Source: Comamonadaceae bacterium
GTDB taxonomy: Bacteria; Pseudomonadota; Gammaproteobacteria; Burkholderiales; Burkholderiaceae_C
Assembly: GCA_947449025.1 (NCBI GenBank)
Contig: CANFQF010000018.1
Coordinates: 1 to 32,893, forward strand
Length of the DNA: 32,893 nucleotides
Direction of reading: 5' to 3'
Shown: piece by piece, positions 19,969 to 30,221 of the stretch
How the letters are laid out: every line of letters starts with the position of its first letter
Numbering within the stretch: position 1 is the first letter of the stretch
Program-made: the position numbers and the translations under genes
Notes under the pieces: generated by a model
Databases searched by the model: none
The model's input: the letters and a program-made list of their open reading frames with translations, nothing else
Told to the model about the DNA's origin: nothing

Positions 19969-22836
19969 ATGAGCGAGACAAACGTCTACGCTGCCTACCA
20001 AGGCAGCACGTACCTCTTCGGCGGCAATGCGCCGTATGTCGAGGAGATGTACGAAAACTACCTGGCCAATCCGGGTAGCGTGCCGGACAACTGGCGCGAG
20101 TACTTTGACGCCCTGCAGCATGTCCCCGCCGTCGACGGCTCGGACACCAAGGACGTCCCCCACCTTCCGGTCATCAATGCCTTCGCCGAGCGCGCCAAGC
20201 AGGGCGGCACCAAGGTCGTTATGGCCAGCGCCGACGCCGAGATGGGCCGCAAGCGCACCGCCGCGCAACAGCTGATTGCCGCCTATCGCAACGTGGGTCA
20301 GCGCTGGGCCGACCTCGACCCCTTGAAGCGCACCGAGCGCCCCCCTATTCCCGAGCTCGAGCCCTCTTTCTACGGCTTTTCCGATGCCGACCAGGAAACC
20401 GTGTTCGACACCTCGAACACCTTCTTCGGCAAGAACACGATGAGCCTGCGCGAGCTGCTCAACGCGCTGCGCGAGACCTACTGCAGCACGGTGGGCGCTG
20501 AGTACATGTACATCACCGACCAGACGGAAAAGCGCTGGTGGCAGCAAAAGCTCGAGTCGATTCGCAGCAAGCCGGTGTTCACCACCGAGCGGAAAAAGCA
20601 GATTCTGGATCGCCTGACCGCGGCCGAGGGCCTTGAGCGCTACCTGCACACCAAGTACGTGGGCCAGAAGCGCTTCTCCCTTGAGGGCGGCGAGTCCTTC
20701 ATCGCTTCGATGGACGAACTGATGCAGCTCGCCGGCGAGAAGGGCGTGCAGGAAATCGTGATCGGCATGGCCCACCGCGGCCGCCTGAACGTGCTGGTCA
20801 ACACCCTGGGCAAGATGCCGGGCGACCTGTTCGCCGAGTTCGACCACACCGCGCCCGAAGAACTGCCCGCCGGCGACGTGAAGTACCACCAGGGCTTCAG
20901 CTCCGACATCTCCACCCGCGGCGGCCCGGTCCACCTGTCTCTGGCCTTTAACCCCTCGCACCTCGAGATCGTCAACCCGGTGGTTGAAGGCAGCGTGCGC
21001 GCCCGCATGGACCGCCGCGGCGATCCTCTGGGCAAAGAAGTTCTGCCGGTGCTGGTGCACGGTGATGCCGCCTTCGCAGGCCAGGGCGTCAACCAGGAAA
21101 CCCTGGCCTTGGCCGCCACCCGTGGTTACACCACCGGCGGCACGGTGCACCTGATCATCAACAACCAGATCGGCTTTACCACCTCGGACCCGCGCGACCT
21201 GCGCTCCACCCTCTATTGCACCGACATCGTCAAGGGCGTGGAGTCCCCGGTGCTGCATGTCAACGGCGACGACCCCGAGGCGGTGGTGCTGGCCACGCAG
21301 CTGGCGCTCGAATACCGCATGGAATTCCGCAAGGACGTGGTGGTCGACATCATTTGCTTCCGCAAGCTGGGTCACAACGAGCAGGACACCCCCGCGCTCA
21401 CCCAGCCGCTGATGTACAAAAAGATCGCGGCTCACCCTGGCACCCGCAAGCTCTATGGCGACAAGCTGGTGGCCCAGGGCGTGTTGGCTGCGGACGGCCC
21501 GGATGGCATGGTCAAGGCCTACCGCGCTGCGATGGATGCCGGCAAGCACACCGTCGACCCGGTCCTCACCAACTTCAAGAGCAAATACGCGGTCGACTGG
21601 GCGCCTTTCCTGGGCAAGAAGTGGACTGACAGCGCCGACACCGCGCTGCCTCTGGCCGAGTGGAAACGTCTGGCCCAGAAGATCACCTCTATTCCGGCCC
21701 ATGTCACGCCGCACAACCTGGTCAAAAAGGTTTTGGAAGACAGGGCCGCCATGGGACGCGGCGAGACCAATGTTGACTGGGGCATGGGCGAGCACATGGC
21801 CTTCGCCTCCCTGGTGGCTTCGGGCTACCCGGTGCGTCTGTCCGGTGAGGACAGCGGCCGCGGCACCTTCACCCACCGCCACGCCGTCATTCACGACCAA
21901 AACCGTGAGCGCTGGGACACCGGAACCTATGTTCCGCTGCAAAACGTCGCCGACAACCAGGCTCCCTTTGAAGTCATTGACTCCATCCTGTCCGAAGAGG
22001 CGGTGCTGGGTTTCGAGTACGGCTACGCCTCGGCCGAGCCCAACACGATGGTGATCTGGGAGGCCCAGTTCGGCGACTTCGCCAACGGCGCACAGGTGGT
22101 GATTGACCAGTTCATTGCCTCGGGTGAGGTCAAGTGGGGCCGCGTCAACGGCATCACCCTGATGCTGCCCCATGGCTACGAAGGCCAGGGCCCAGAGCAC
22201 AGCTCGGCCCGCGTCGAGCGCTTCATGCAGCTGGCGGCCGATGCCAACATGGGCATCGTCCAGCCGACAACCGCCAGCCAGATCTTTCACGTGCTGCGCC
22301 GGCAGATGGTGCGCGAGCTGCGCAAGCCCTTGGTCATCTTCACCCCCAAGTCGCTCCTTCGCAACAAGGAGGCGACCTCGCCCCTGTCCGAGTTCACCAA
22401 GGGCGGTTTCCAGACGGTGATCGGCGAGGTCAAGGACATCAAGGCCGACAAGGTCAAGCGCGTGATCGCCTGCTCGGGCAAGGTCTACTACGACCTGGTC
22501 AAGCGGCGCGAGGAAAAGGGCAGCGACGACGTGGCCATCATCCGCATCGAGCAGCTCTATCCCTTCCCGCACAAGGCCTTCGCCGCCGAGCTGAAGAAGT
22601 ACCCGAACGCCACCGACTTGGTCTGGTGCCAGGACGAGCCGCAGAACCAGGGCGCCTGGTTCTTCATTCAGCACAACATCCACGAGAACATGCACGAGGG
22701 GCAGCGCCTGGGTTACGCCGGCCGCGCCGCCTCCGCCTCGCCAGCGGTGGGCTACGCCCACCTGCACCAGGACCAGCAGAAGGCGTTGATCGACGCCGCC
22801 TTTACCAAGCTCAAGGGCTTCGTTCTGACCAAGTAA
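19969..22836 (+). CDS. sucA: 2-oxoglutarate dehydrogenase E1 component
   Basis: 955 aa: SSYLFGG-like N-terminus ([42 protein letters not shown]), [76 protein letters not shown]. Confidence 0.97.
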   Translation: MSETNVYAAYQGSTYLFGGNAPYVEEMYENYLANPGSVPDNWREYFDALQHVPAVDGSDTKDVPHLPVINAFAERAKQGGTKVVMASADAEMGRKRTAAQQLIAAYRNVGQRWADLDPLKRTERPPIPELEPSFYGFSDADQETVFDTSNTFFGKNTMSLRELLNALRETYCSTVGAEYMYITDQTEKRWWQQKLESIRSKPVFTTERKKQILDRLTAAEGLERYLHTKYVGQKRFSLEGGESFIASMDELMQLAGEKGVQEIVIGMAHRGRLNVLVNTLGKMPGDLFAEFDHTAPEELPAGDVKYHQGFSSDISTRGGPVHLSLAFNPSHLEIVNPVVEGSVRARMDRRGDPLGKEVLPVLVHGDAAFAGQGVNQETLALAATRGYTTGGTVHLIINNQIGFTTSDPRDLRSTLYCTDIVKGVESPVLHVNGDDPEAVVLATQLALEYRMEFRKDVVVDIICFRKLGHNEQDTPALTQPLMYKKIAAHPGTRKLYGDKLVAQGVLAADGPDGMVKAYRAAMDAGKHTVDPVLTNFKSKYAVDWAPFLGKKWTDSADTALPLAEWKRLAQKITSIPAHVTPHNLVKKVLEDRAAMGRGETNVDWGMGEHMAFASLVASGYPVRLSGEDSGRGTFTHRHAVIHDQNRERWDTGTYVPLQNVADNQAPFEVIDSILSEEAVLGFEYGYASAEPNTMVIWEAQFGDFANGAQVVIDQFIASGEVKWGRVNGITLMLPHGYEGQGPEHSSARVERFMQLAADANMGIVQPTTASQIFHVLRRQMVRELRKPLVIFTPKSLLRNKEATSPLSEFTKGGFQTVIGEVKDIKADKVKRVIACSGKVYYDLVKRREEKGSDDVAIIRIEQLYPFPHKAFAAELKKYPNATDLVWCQDEPQNQGAWFFIQHNIHENMHEGQRLGYAGRAASASPAVGYAHLHQDQQKALIDAAFTKLKGFVLTK

Positions 22837-22879
22837 ACCGGTTTGCGCATCCAAGTGCGCCCAGATTCAAGGAATAAAA

Positions 22880-24124
22880 ATGGCTATCGTTGAAGTAAAG
22901 GTTCCGCAATTGTCCGAATCGGTCGCCGAAGCGACCCTGCTGTCCTGGAAGAAAAAGCCCGGCGAGGCCGTGGCCCAGGACGAGATCCTGATCGAGATCG
23001 AGACCGACAAAGTGGTTCTTGAAGTGCCCGCGCCCAGCGCTGGCGTGCTCGCAGAAGTCCTGGTCGCCGACGGCGGCACGGTGGTGGCCGAGCAGGTCAT
23101 CGCCCGTATCGACAGCGAAGGCAAGGCCGGCGCGGCGGCTCCCGCTGCCGCTGCGGCGCCTGCTGCTGCCGCAGCTGCGCCCGCCGCCGGCGGATCGATG
23201 GCCGGCGTGGCCATGCCTGCGGCTGCCAAGCTGATGGCCGACAACCAGCTCTCCGCTGGCTCGGTCGCCGGCACCGGCAAGGACGGCCGGGTGACCAAGG
23301 GCGATGTGCTGTCGGCTGTGGCCGCGGGTCCCGCCAAGGCCCTTGCTGCGTCGGTTCCCGTCTCGGTGGCGGCCAAGGCAGCCTTGCCCCAGGTGGCCGG
23401 CCCTGCCACGCCTGATCTGGGCAGCCGCCCCGAGCAGCGCGTGCCCATGAGTCGGCTGCGCGCCCGCGTGGCCGAGCGCCTGCTGCAGTCCCAATCGAGC
23501 AATGCCATCCTGACCACCTTCAACGAGGTCAACATGGCCCCGGTGATGGAAATGCGCAAGCGCTTCCAGGACAAGTTCGAGAAGGAGCACGGCGTGAAGA
23601 TCGGCTTCATGTCCTTCTTCGTGAAGGCCGCCGTCCACGCCCTGAAGAAGTACCCGGTGCTCAACGCCTCGGTCGACGGCAATGACATCGTCTACCACGG
23701 CTACTTCGACATTGGCATCGCGGTGGGTTCGCCCCGGGGTCTGGTGGTGCCTATCCTGCGCAACGCCGACCAGATGTCCTTTGCCGACATTGAAAAGAAG
23801 ATCGCCGAGTACGGCAACAAGGCGCGTGACGGCAAGCTGGGCATCGAGGAGATGACCGGCGGCACCTTCTCCATCTCCAATGGTGGCGTGTTCGGCTCGA
23901 TGCTGTCGACTCCCATCATCAACCCGCCGCAGTCGGCCATTCTCGGCGTGCACGCCACCAAGGACCGAGCTGTCGTCGAGAACGGGCAGGTGGTGGTGCG
24001 TCCGATCAACTACCTGGCCATGTCTTATGACCACCGCATCATCGACGGCCGCGAAGCCGTGCTGGGCCTGGTGGCGATGAAGGAAGCGCTGGAAGACCCG
24101 GCCCGCCTGTTGTTCGACATCTGA
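22880..24124 (+). CDS. sucB: Dihydrolipoamide succinyltransferase (OGDH E2)
   Basis: Lipoyl domain ([20 protein letters not shown]), Ala-rich linker, catalytic domain ([55 protein letters not shown]). Confidence 0.96.
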   Translation: MAIVEVKVPQLSESVAEATLLSWKKKPGEAVAQDEILIEIETDKVVLEVPAPSAGVLAEVLVADGGTVVAEQVIARIDSEGKAGAAAPAAAAAPAAAAAAPAAGGSMAGVAMPAAAKLMADNQLSAGSVAGTGKDGRVTKGDVLSAVAAGPAKALAASVPVSVAAKAALPQVAGPATPDLGSRPEQRVPMSRLRARVAERLLQSQSSNAILTTFNEVNMAPVMEMRKRFQDKFEKEHGVKIGFMSFFVKAAVHALKKYPVLNASVDGNDIVYHGYFDIGIAVGSPRGLVVPILRNADQMSFADIEKKIAEYGNKARDGKLGIEEMTGGTFSISNGGVFGSMLSTPIINPPQSAILGVHATKDRAVVENGQVVVRPINYLAMSYDHRIIDGREAVLGLVAMKEALEDPARLLFDI

Positions 24125-24243
24125 AGCCAGGAATCTTGCTACTGCGCGACGCGATCTCGAGCCTGCGCTGCTCGCCGTACGGGAGTACGGCTACGCTGCT
24201 CGACCCGACTTCGCGCCGCTCGCTACGCAATCTTCCTGACTTC
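24123..24243. repeat. Long imperfect palindromic intergenic element with a perfect central hairpin
   Basis: Central GCCGTAC-GGGA-GTACGGC (24174-24191). Outer arms GAAGCCAGGAA (24123-24133) and TTCCTGACTTC (24233-24243) are reverse complements with one mismatch and share nearly the same symmetry centre (about 24183). Confidence 0.7.
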
Positions 24244-24263
24244 ATGACAAATAAGGAATTCAA

Positions 24264-25691
24264 ATGAGCAAGCAATTCGACGTCATCGTCGTCGGCGGTG
24301 GCCCAGGCGGCTACATCGCGGCCATCCGCGCGGCCCAATTGGGCATGAACGTGGCCTGCATCGACGAGTGGAAAAACGACAAGGGCGGCCCGGCCCCCGG
24401 CGGCACCTGCACCAACGTGGGCTGCATTCCGTCCAAGGCGCTGCTGCAATCGTCCGAGCACTTTGACCACGCCAACCACCATTTCGCAGACCATGGCATC
24501 ACCGCCAAGGATGTGAAGATGGACGTGGCCAAGATGCTGGCCCGCAAGGACGCCGTCGTGAAGCAGAACAACGACGGCATCCTGTATCTGCTCAAAAAGA
24601 ACAAGGTGTCCTTCTTCCATGGTCGCGGCAGCTTCGTGAAGGCTGCCGATGGCGGCTACGAGATCAAAGTCGCAGGTGCCGCTGAAGAGACCTTGGTCGG
24701 CAAGCAGGTCATTGTGGCCACGGGCTCGAACGCCCGCGCGCTTCCCGGCGTGCCCTTTGACGAAAAGAACGTGCTGTCCAACGACGGCGCGCTGCGGATC
24801 GGGGCCGTTCCCAAGAAGCTGGTCCTGATCGGCTCAGGTGTGATCGGCCTCGAGATGGGTTCTGTCTGGCGCCGCCTGGGCGCCGAGGTCACCATCCTCG
24901 AGGGGCTGCCCACCTTCCTGGGTGCGGTTGACGAGCAGATTGCCAAGGAGGCCAAGAAGGCCTTTGACAAGCAGGGCCTGAAGATCGAGCTGGGCGTGAA
25001 GGTCGGCGAAATCAAAAACGGCGCCAAGGGCGTCTCTGTGGCCTATACCAACGCCAAGGGTGAAGCCCAGGCGATCGATGCCGACAAGCTGATCGTCTCC
25101 ATTGGCCGGGTGCCCAACACCATTGGCCTGGGTGCCGAGGGCGTGGGACTGCAGCTCGACGAGCGCGGCGCCATCGTGGTCGACGGCGACTGCCGCACCA
25201 ACCTGCCCGGCGTCTGGGCGGTGGGCGACGTGGTCCGTGGCCCGATGCTGGCGCACAAGGCAGAAGAAGAGGGCGTGGCGGTGGCCGAACGCATTGCCGG
25301 CCAGCACGGCCATGTCAACTTCAACACCATTCCCTGGGTGATCTACACCAGCCCCGAGATCGCCTGGGTCGGCCGCACCGAGCAGCAGCTTAAGGCCGAC
25401 GGCGTCAAGTACAAGGCCGGCACCTTCCCCTTTCTGGCCAACGGCCGTGCCCGCGCCCTGGGCGACACCACCGGCATGGTCAAGTTCCTGGCCGATGCCA
25501 CCAGCGACGAGATCCTGGGTGTGCACATCGTGGGGCCCATGGCCTCCGAGCTGATCGCCGAGGCCGTGGTGGCGATGGAGTTCCGGGCATCGAGCGAAGA
25601 CATTGCCCGCATCTGCCACGCGCACCCGTCGCTCTCGGAGGCGACCAAGGAAGCCGCGTTGGCGGTTGACAAGCGCACGCTCAATTTCTGA
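24264..25691 (+). CDS. lpdA: Dihydrolipoamide dehydrogenase without lipoyl domain (OGDH E3)
   Basis: [73 protein letters not shown]. Second E3 paralogue in the window. Confidence 0.96.
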   Translation: MSKQFDVIVVGGGPGGYIAAIRAAQLGMNVACIDEWKNDKGGPAPGGTCTNVGCIPSKALLQSSEHFDHANHHFADHGITAKDVKMDVAKMLARKDAVVKQNNDGILYLLKKNKVSFFHGRGSFVKAADGGYEIKVAGAAEETLVGKQVIVATGSNARALPGVPFDEKNVLSNDGALRIGAVPKKLVLIGSGVIGLEMGSVWRRLGAEVTILEGLPTFLGAVDEQIAKEAKKAFDKQGLKIELGVKVGEIKNGAKGVSVAYTNAKGEAQAIDADKLIVSIGRVPNTIGLGAEGVGLQLDERGAIVVDGDCRTNLPGVWAVGDVVRGPMLAHKAEEEGVAVAERIAGQHGHVNFNTIPWVIYTSPEIAWVGRTEQQLKADGVKYKAGTFPFLANGRARALGDTTGMVKFLADATSDEILGVHIVGPMASELIAEAVVAMEFRASSEDIARICHAHPSLSEATKEAALAVDKRTLNF

Positions 25692-25719
25692 GCGCGCGCA
25701 GCATGGCCGCGACCGCAAG

Positions 25720-26838
25720 GTGAGTGCAGTACCTCCGGTCTCCGGTGTGCGGGCGGCCTACGAGGCCGAACTCGGCACCCGGGGCTACCAGAGCGACCCC
25801 GCGCAATTGCGCGCGGTGGACGCGCTCGAGCGCTGCGCCCAGGAGTGGGCTCAGTTCAAGAGCGCCCGATCCAACGCTCTCAAAAAGCTGATCAACCGCC
25901 CCGCCATCCCGCGCGGTGTCTACATGTACGGCGGGGTGGGGCGGGGCAAGAGCTTCCTGATGGATTGCTTCTTCAACGCGGTGCCCTTGAAGCGCAAGAC
26001 CCGGCTGCATTTCCACGAGTTCATGCGGGAGGTGCACCGCGAGCTGGCCGAGATGCAGGGCACCCAGAACCCGTTGCAGGTGCTGGGCGAGCGCATTTCA
26101 AAGCGCTATCGGCTGATCTGCTTTGACGAATTCCATGTGGCCGACATCACCGACGCGATGATCCTGCACCGCCTGCTGGACTCGCTGTTCGAGCATGGTG
26201 TGGGCTTTGTCACCACCTCCAATTTCCGTCCCGACGATCTGTATCCCAATGGCCTGCACCGGGACCGCATCCTGCCGGCGATCGCCCTCCTGAACGAGCG
26301 GCTGGAAGTCCTCAACGTCGACAACGGCACCGACTACCGCCGCCGCACCCTGGAGCGTGTGCAGCTCTATCACACGCCCCTGGGCGCCCAAGCTGAGGCG
26401 TCGATGGACCAGGCCTTCAGCCAGCTGGCCGAGGCAAGGGACGAAAGCCCGGTCCTGCACATTGAGAACCGCCAGATCCGGGCCCTGCGCAAGGCTGGCG
26501 GCGTGGTCTGGTTTGACTTCCGCACGCTGTGCGGCGGGCCGCGTTCGCAAAACGACTACCTCGAGATCGCCACCCAGTTCCACACGGTGCTACTGTCCAA
26601 CGTGCCCCACATGCCGGTGAGCATGGCCTCCGAGGCCCGGCGCTTCACCTGGTTGATCGATGTGCTTTATGACCGCCGCGTCAAGCTGATCATGTCGGCC
26701 GCGGTACCGCCCGAGCAGCTCTATACCGAAGGGCCGATGTCCCACGAGTTCCCGCGCACCGTGTCGCGACTGAACGAGATGCAATCGGCCGAATTCATGG
26801 CCGAAGAGCGGCGGGTGGTCGATACTCGGCTCACATGA
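25720..26838 (+). CDS. zapE: ZapE/AFG1-family AAA+-like ATPase
   Basis: Walker A region GVYMYGGVGRGKSFLMDCFF, Walker B region LICFDEFHVADITDAMIL, TSNFRPDDLYPNGLHRDRILPAI, RRFTWLIDVLYDRRVKLIMSA. GTG at 25720 is a plausible start; the ORF track begins upstream inside lpdA. Confidence 0.92.
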   Translation: MSAVPPVSGVRAAYEAELGTRGYQSDPAQLRAVDALERCAQEWAQFKSARSNALKKLINRPAIPRGVYMYGGVGRGKSFLMDCFFNAVPLKRKTRLHFHEFMREVHRELAEMQGTQNPLQVLGERISKRYRLICFDEFHVADITDAMILHRLLDSLFEHGVGFVTTSNFRPDDLYPNGLHRDRILPAIALLNERLEVLNVDNGTDYRRRTLERVQLYHTPLGAQAEASMDQAFSQLAEARDESPVLHIENRQIRALRKAGGVVWFDFRTLCGGPRSQNDYLEIATQFHTVLLSNVPHMPVSMASEARRFTWLIDVLYDRRVKLIMSAAVPPEQLYTEGPMSHEFPRTVSRLNEMQSAEFMAEERRVVDTRLT

Positions 26839-26930
26839 TTGTCCTGTCTGCGCCTGCTTCGGCCACGCTGACCCTGACCCGTTGCGCAGGGCCCCGCGAC
26901 CCCTGGCGGCCCCCGTCATTCCTCGGGGGT

Positions 26931-27701
26931 ATGAAAATTAGCGGTCTTGCCGTGGCCCTCATGGCACTGTGCATGGCAGACACGCTTGCCCAGGTCGCCG
27001 GCGGTCTGGACTTACCCGCGGAGCGCGCCCGCATCAGCGCTGAACGGGCGCGTATCTCACAGACCCGCACCGAGCAGGAGGCTCAATGCCAGACCCGCTT
27101 TGCGGTCACCGGTTGCGTCGAGGATGTGCGCAATCGCTGGAAGGGGCCACTCGCAGAACTCGACCGACAGGAGCAAGTCCTTGGCGATCTCGACCGTCGC
27201 CAGCGCAGCACCGAACAGGCATTGCGGCTCGAGCGCAAGGCGTCTGACGCCCAGGCCGATGCGGCCGAACGAAGCAGCCGTGCGGCCTCTGAGCTGCAAA
27301 GCCGTGAATCCAGAGCCGCGGCCAAGGCCAGCGGGCCTCGGCCTGCCGCCAGCCCGCGCCAGGCGAAGGTGGCGCCTGAGGCAGACCGTACGACTGGCGA
27401 CGCCGCCGCCCGGGCCCGTGCGGCCCGCTCCCCCAAGCCAGCGGCCTCTCCGACCGCACAGACGGCAGCCTCTGTGAGTCCACAGAGCGCGGCGTCTGCG
27501 AGCCCACAGGCGCCGGCGCCTGCGAGCCGAGCTCCCGCGCGACCCGCTTCGCCCACCGGGCCTACCCCGGAACAGGCACGGGCAAACGCTGCTGCTCGCA
27601 CCGAACGGCTGCGCGAAGCCGAGGCTCGCAAAGCTGAGGTCCGCGCACGGCAGGCAAGCCGCAGCAAACCGGCGGCCAGCGACCTGCCAACCCCGCGTTG
27701 A
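26931..27701 (+). CDS. Hypothetical secreted protein, coiled-coil N-terminal half and low-complexity Ala/Pro/Ser/Arg-rich C-terminal half
   Basis: From ATG 26931: MKISGLAVALMALCMADTLAQ (signal-like), ERARISAERARISQTRTEQEAQCQTRFAVTGCVEDVRNRW, then charged heptad-like segments and repeated SPQ(S/A)AAS-like units. Confidence 0.7.
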   Translation: MKISGLAVALMALCMADTLAQVAGGLDLPAERARISAERARISQTRTEQEAQCQTRFAVTGCVEDVRNRWKGPLAELDRQEQVLGDLDRRQRSTEQALRLERKASDAQADAAERSSRAASELQSRESRAAAKASGPRPAASPRQAKVAPEADRTTGDAAARARAARSPKPAASPTAQTAASVSPQSAASASPQAPAPASRAPARPASPTGPTPEQARANAAARTERLREAEARKAEVRARQASRSKPAASDLPTPR

Positions 27702-27729
27702 GCCGGCGGCTCCCGGCTACAGTCCAGTC

Positions 27730-27951
27730 ATGGCCACACCGCCCGACATCGCCTTCGACCTGCATTCGCCGCAGCGGCGCCTGATCGAGCTTCGCATGGA
27801 GCACGCCGATCTCGATGCCCTGATCGACGGCGCGCTGGAGCATGGTGGCGGTGATGACCTGACCCTGCGCCGCCTCAAGAAGCGTCGTCTGGTCTTGCGC
27901 GACCAGATCGCCAGGCTGGAGCTGGCTCTGGATCCGAAAGAGCCCGCATGA
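27730..27951 (+). CDS. YdcH/DUF465-like small protein
   Basis: 73 aa: LIELRMEHADLDALIDGALEHGGGDDLTLRRLKKRRLVLRDQIARLE matches the YdcH pattern 'HxDLDxxI...LxRLKKRKLxLKDxI'. Confidence 0.8.
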   Translation: MATPPDIAFDLHSPQRRLIELRMEHADLDALIDGALEHGGGDDLTLRRLKKRRLVLRDQIARLELALDPKEPA

Positions 27952-30221
27952 GTGGGGACGCCACTCAGCCGCCTGGTGGCGCAGCGGTGGGTGCCTCCCA
28001 TGCGGGGCTGACAGCGTCAGTTGCGGCGGTGTTCGCCGAGGGCGGCGTGCTGTCACGGACGACGAGCCGCTTCCAGCCCCGTGCGGCCCAGACCGAAATG
28101 GCGCTGGCTGTGGCCCAGACAGTCGAAGAGGGCGGGGCCCTGGTGGTCGAGGCCGGGACGGGTGTGGGCAAGACCTTCGCTTACCTGGTGCCGGCGCTGC
28201 TTTCCGGCGAGCGGGTACTGCTGTCCACCGCTACCAAGACCCTGCAGGACCAGCTGTTCGGACGTGACCTGCCTGGCCTGGTCGAGTCCCTGGGCTTGGC
28301 CTTGCGTATTGCCCTCCTTAAGGGGCGCGGCAGCTATTTGTGCACCCACCGTCTGGCGCTGGCCCGTCAAGACGCCCACCTGCCAGACCGGCGGGCGGTC
28401 CAGACGCTGGCGCGCATTGAAACCTGGGCGCAGGGGACACGCACGGGCGACCTCGCCGAAATTCCTGGCCTGGACGAGCGCTCGCCGGTCATTCCCCTGG
28501 TCACTTCCACCCGCGAGAACTGCCTGGGCTCGCAATGCCCGGGCTTCAAGGGCTGTCATGTGCATGCCGCCCGGCGCGAGGCCCTGGCCGCCGACGTGGT
28601 GGTGGTCAATCACCACCTCTTTTTCGCTGACCTGGCGGTGCGCGAATCCGGCATGGCGGAATTGCTGCCGACGGTCCGTGTCGCGATCTTTGACGAGGCC
28701 CACCAGCTCAATGAGACCGGGGTGCAGTTCCTCGGCGTGCAATTGGCCACCGGCCAGTTGCTCGATTTCTGCCGTGACCTGCTGGGGGCCGGTTTGCAGT
28801 TGGCGCGCGGGCTGGTCGATTGGCAACAAGTGGCAGGCCGCGTCGAGCGCGCCGCGCGCGACCTGCGCCTGGCGGCAGGTCGGGGCGTGGCCGGTGGCCG
28901 CCTGGCCTGGAATGGCGAAACCCCCGAGAGCACAGACCCGCAGGAATGGAACAGCGGCCTGCGCGACGTGGCCGAGGCCTGCCTGGCCGCCATGGACGCG
29001 CTGGACATGGTCAGCGAGATAGCGCCGGATTTCCAGCGGTTGCACGATCGGGCGGCAGCCATGGCCCAGCGGGCAGGCCGGTTTGCGGGGCCTTGCGAGG
29101 CCGGATCCGTGCGGTGGGTGGACTTGGGCCAGCAACTGCGGCTGGTCGAATCGCCACTGGACATTGCAGACGCGGTGCGCAGCAAAATGCTCGGGCGTCA
29201 GCGCGGGCCCGGCGGGGCTGACGCTGCAGGCACCGGCCTGGCGCCTGTCGATGCGGGTCTGGACGACTGGCTGGACTCACGGGACTCCCATCGGTCCCGC
29301 GAAGACGAAGAGGCCCCCTGGACCGACGACGAGGTGCCGACACCTGAGTCAGCCCCTGCGGAGCCCTCGCCCCGCTCGTGGATCTTCACCTCCGCGACTC
29401 TGGGTGATGACCCCCGCCTGCGCTGGTTCACCGAGCCCTGCGGGCTGGAAGATGCACAGGTCCTGCGCGTGGGCAGCCCGTTTGACTATGCCCGCCAGGC
29501 CGGCCTGTACCTGCCCCCGGGCCTGCCCCGTCCCAGCGACCCGGGTCACAGCAGCCAGGTGGCGGAGATCGCTGCCAGGGGCGCAGAGCAACTCGAGGGC
29601 CGAACCCTGGTCCTCACCACCACCTTGCGCGCGCTGCGCAGCATCGGCGAGGCCTTGCAGACGCACTTTGACGGCAGTGCGGCGGTGGAGGTGCTTGTCC
29701 AGGGGCAGTGGCCCAAGCGCCGGCTGATGGAGCGGTTTCGTGAGGGCCAGACCCAGGGCCAGCCCGGTTGTGTGCTGGTCGCCTCGGCCTCCTTCTGGGA
29801 GGGGGTGGACATACCTGGCGATGCCCTGCAACTCGTGGTTATCGACAAGCTGCCCTTCCCGCCGCCGGGCGACCCGCTGGTGGAAGCCCGATCACAGCGT
29901 CTGCAGCAGCAGGGCCGCAGTGCCTTCGGTGACTACTCGTTGCCTGAAGCCGCGGTTGCACTCAAGCAGGGCGCAGGTCGGCTGATCCGCAGCGAGGGCG
30001 ATCGAGGGGTGCTGGTGGTCTGCGACAGCCGGCTACTCAGCATGGGCTATGGCCGGCGCTTGTTGGCGGCCCTGCCGCCGATGCGGCGCTTGAAAACGCC
30101 AACCGACTATATGGCTGCCCTAGCGGCCCTATCTGACCTGCGCGTCCCGCAAGCGCCTGCCGATCAAAGCCCGGAGACCGCCCCTACCAGAGCTTCCACC
30201 ACGGGTCCGCTTGCTTCTTGA
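27948..30221 (+). CDS. DinG/YoaA-family ATP-dependent helicase
   Basis: VVEAGTGVGKTFAYLVPALLSGERVLLSTATKTLQDQLF (Walker A), Cys-containing Fe-S-like region (GSYLC...ENCLGSQCPGFKGCHV), VFDEAH-type box (AIFDEAHQLNETG), SASFWEGVDIPGDALQLVVIDKLPFPPPGDP, QGAGRLIRSEGDRG. Confidence 0.93.
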   Translation: MSGDATQPPGGAAVGASHAGLTASVAAVFAEGGVLSRTTSRFQPRAAQTEMALAVAQTVEEGGALVVEAGTGVGKTFAYLVPALLSGERVLLSTATKTLQDQLFGRDLPGLVESLGLALRIALLKGRGSYLCTHRLALARQDAHLPDRRAVQTLARIETWAQGTRTGDLAEIPGLDERSPVIPLVTSTRENCLGSQCPGFKGCHVHAARREALAADVVVVNHHLFFADLAVRESGMAELLPTVRVAIFDEAHQLNETGVQFLGVQLATGQLLDFCRDLLGAGLQLARGLVDWQQVAGRVERAARDLRLAAGRGVAGGRLAWNGETPESTDPQEWNSGLRDVAEACLAAMDALDMVSEIAPDFQRLHDRAAAMAQRAGRFAGPCEAGSVRWVDLGQQLRLVESPLDIADAVRSKMLGRQRGPGGADAAGTGLAPVDAGLDDWLDSRDSHRSREDEEAPWTDDEVPTPESAPAEPSPRSWIFTSATLGDDPRLRWFTEPCGLEDAQVLRVGSPFDYARQAGLYLPPGLPRPSDPGHSSQVAEIAARGAEQLEGRTLVLTTTLRALRSIGEALQTHFDGSAAVEVLVQGQWPKRRLMERFREGQTQGQPGCVLVASASFWEGVDIPGDALQLVVIDKLPFPPPGDPLVEARSQRLQQQGRSAFGDYSLPEAAVALKQGAGRLIRSEGDRGVLVVCDSRLLSMGYGRRLLAALPPMRRLKTPTDYMAALAALSDLRVPQAPADQSPETAPTRASTTGPLAS

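Noticed and set aside
19858-22854. 998-aa minus-strand ORF antisense to sucA
   Set aside because: sucA on the plus strand is unambiguous. Long mirror ORFs are common in GC-rich genes with GC-biased third codon positions, and this translation shows no recognisable family.
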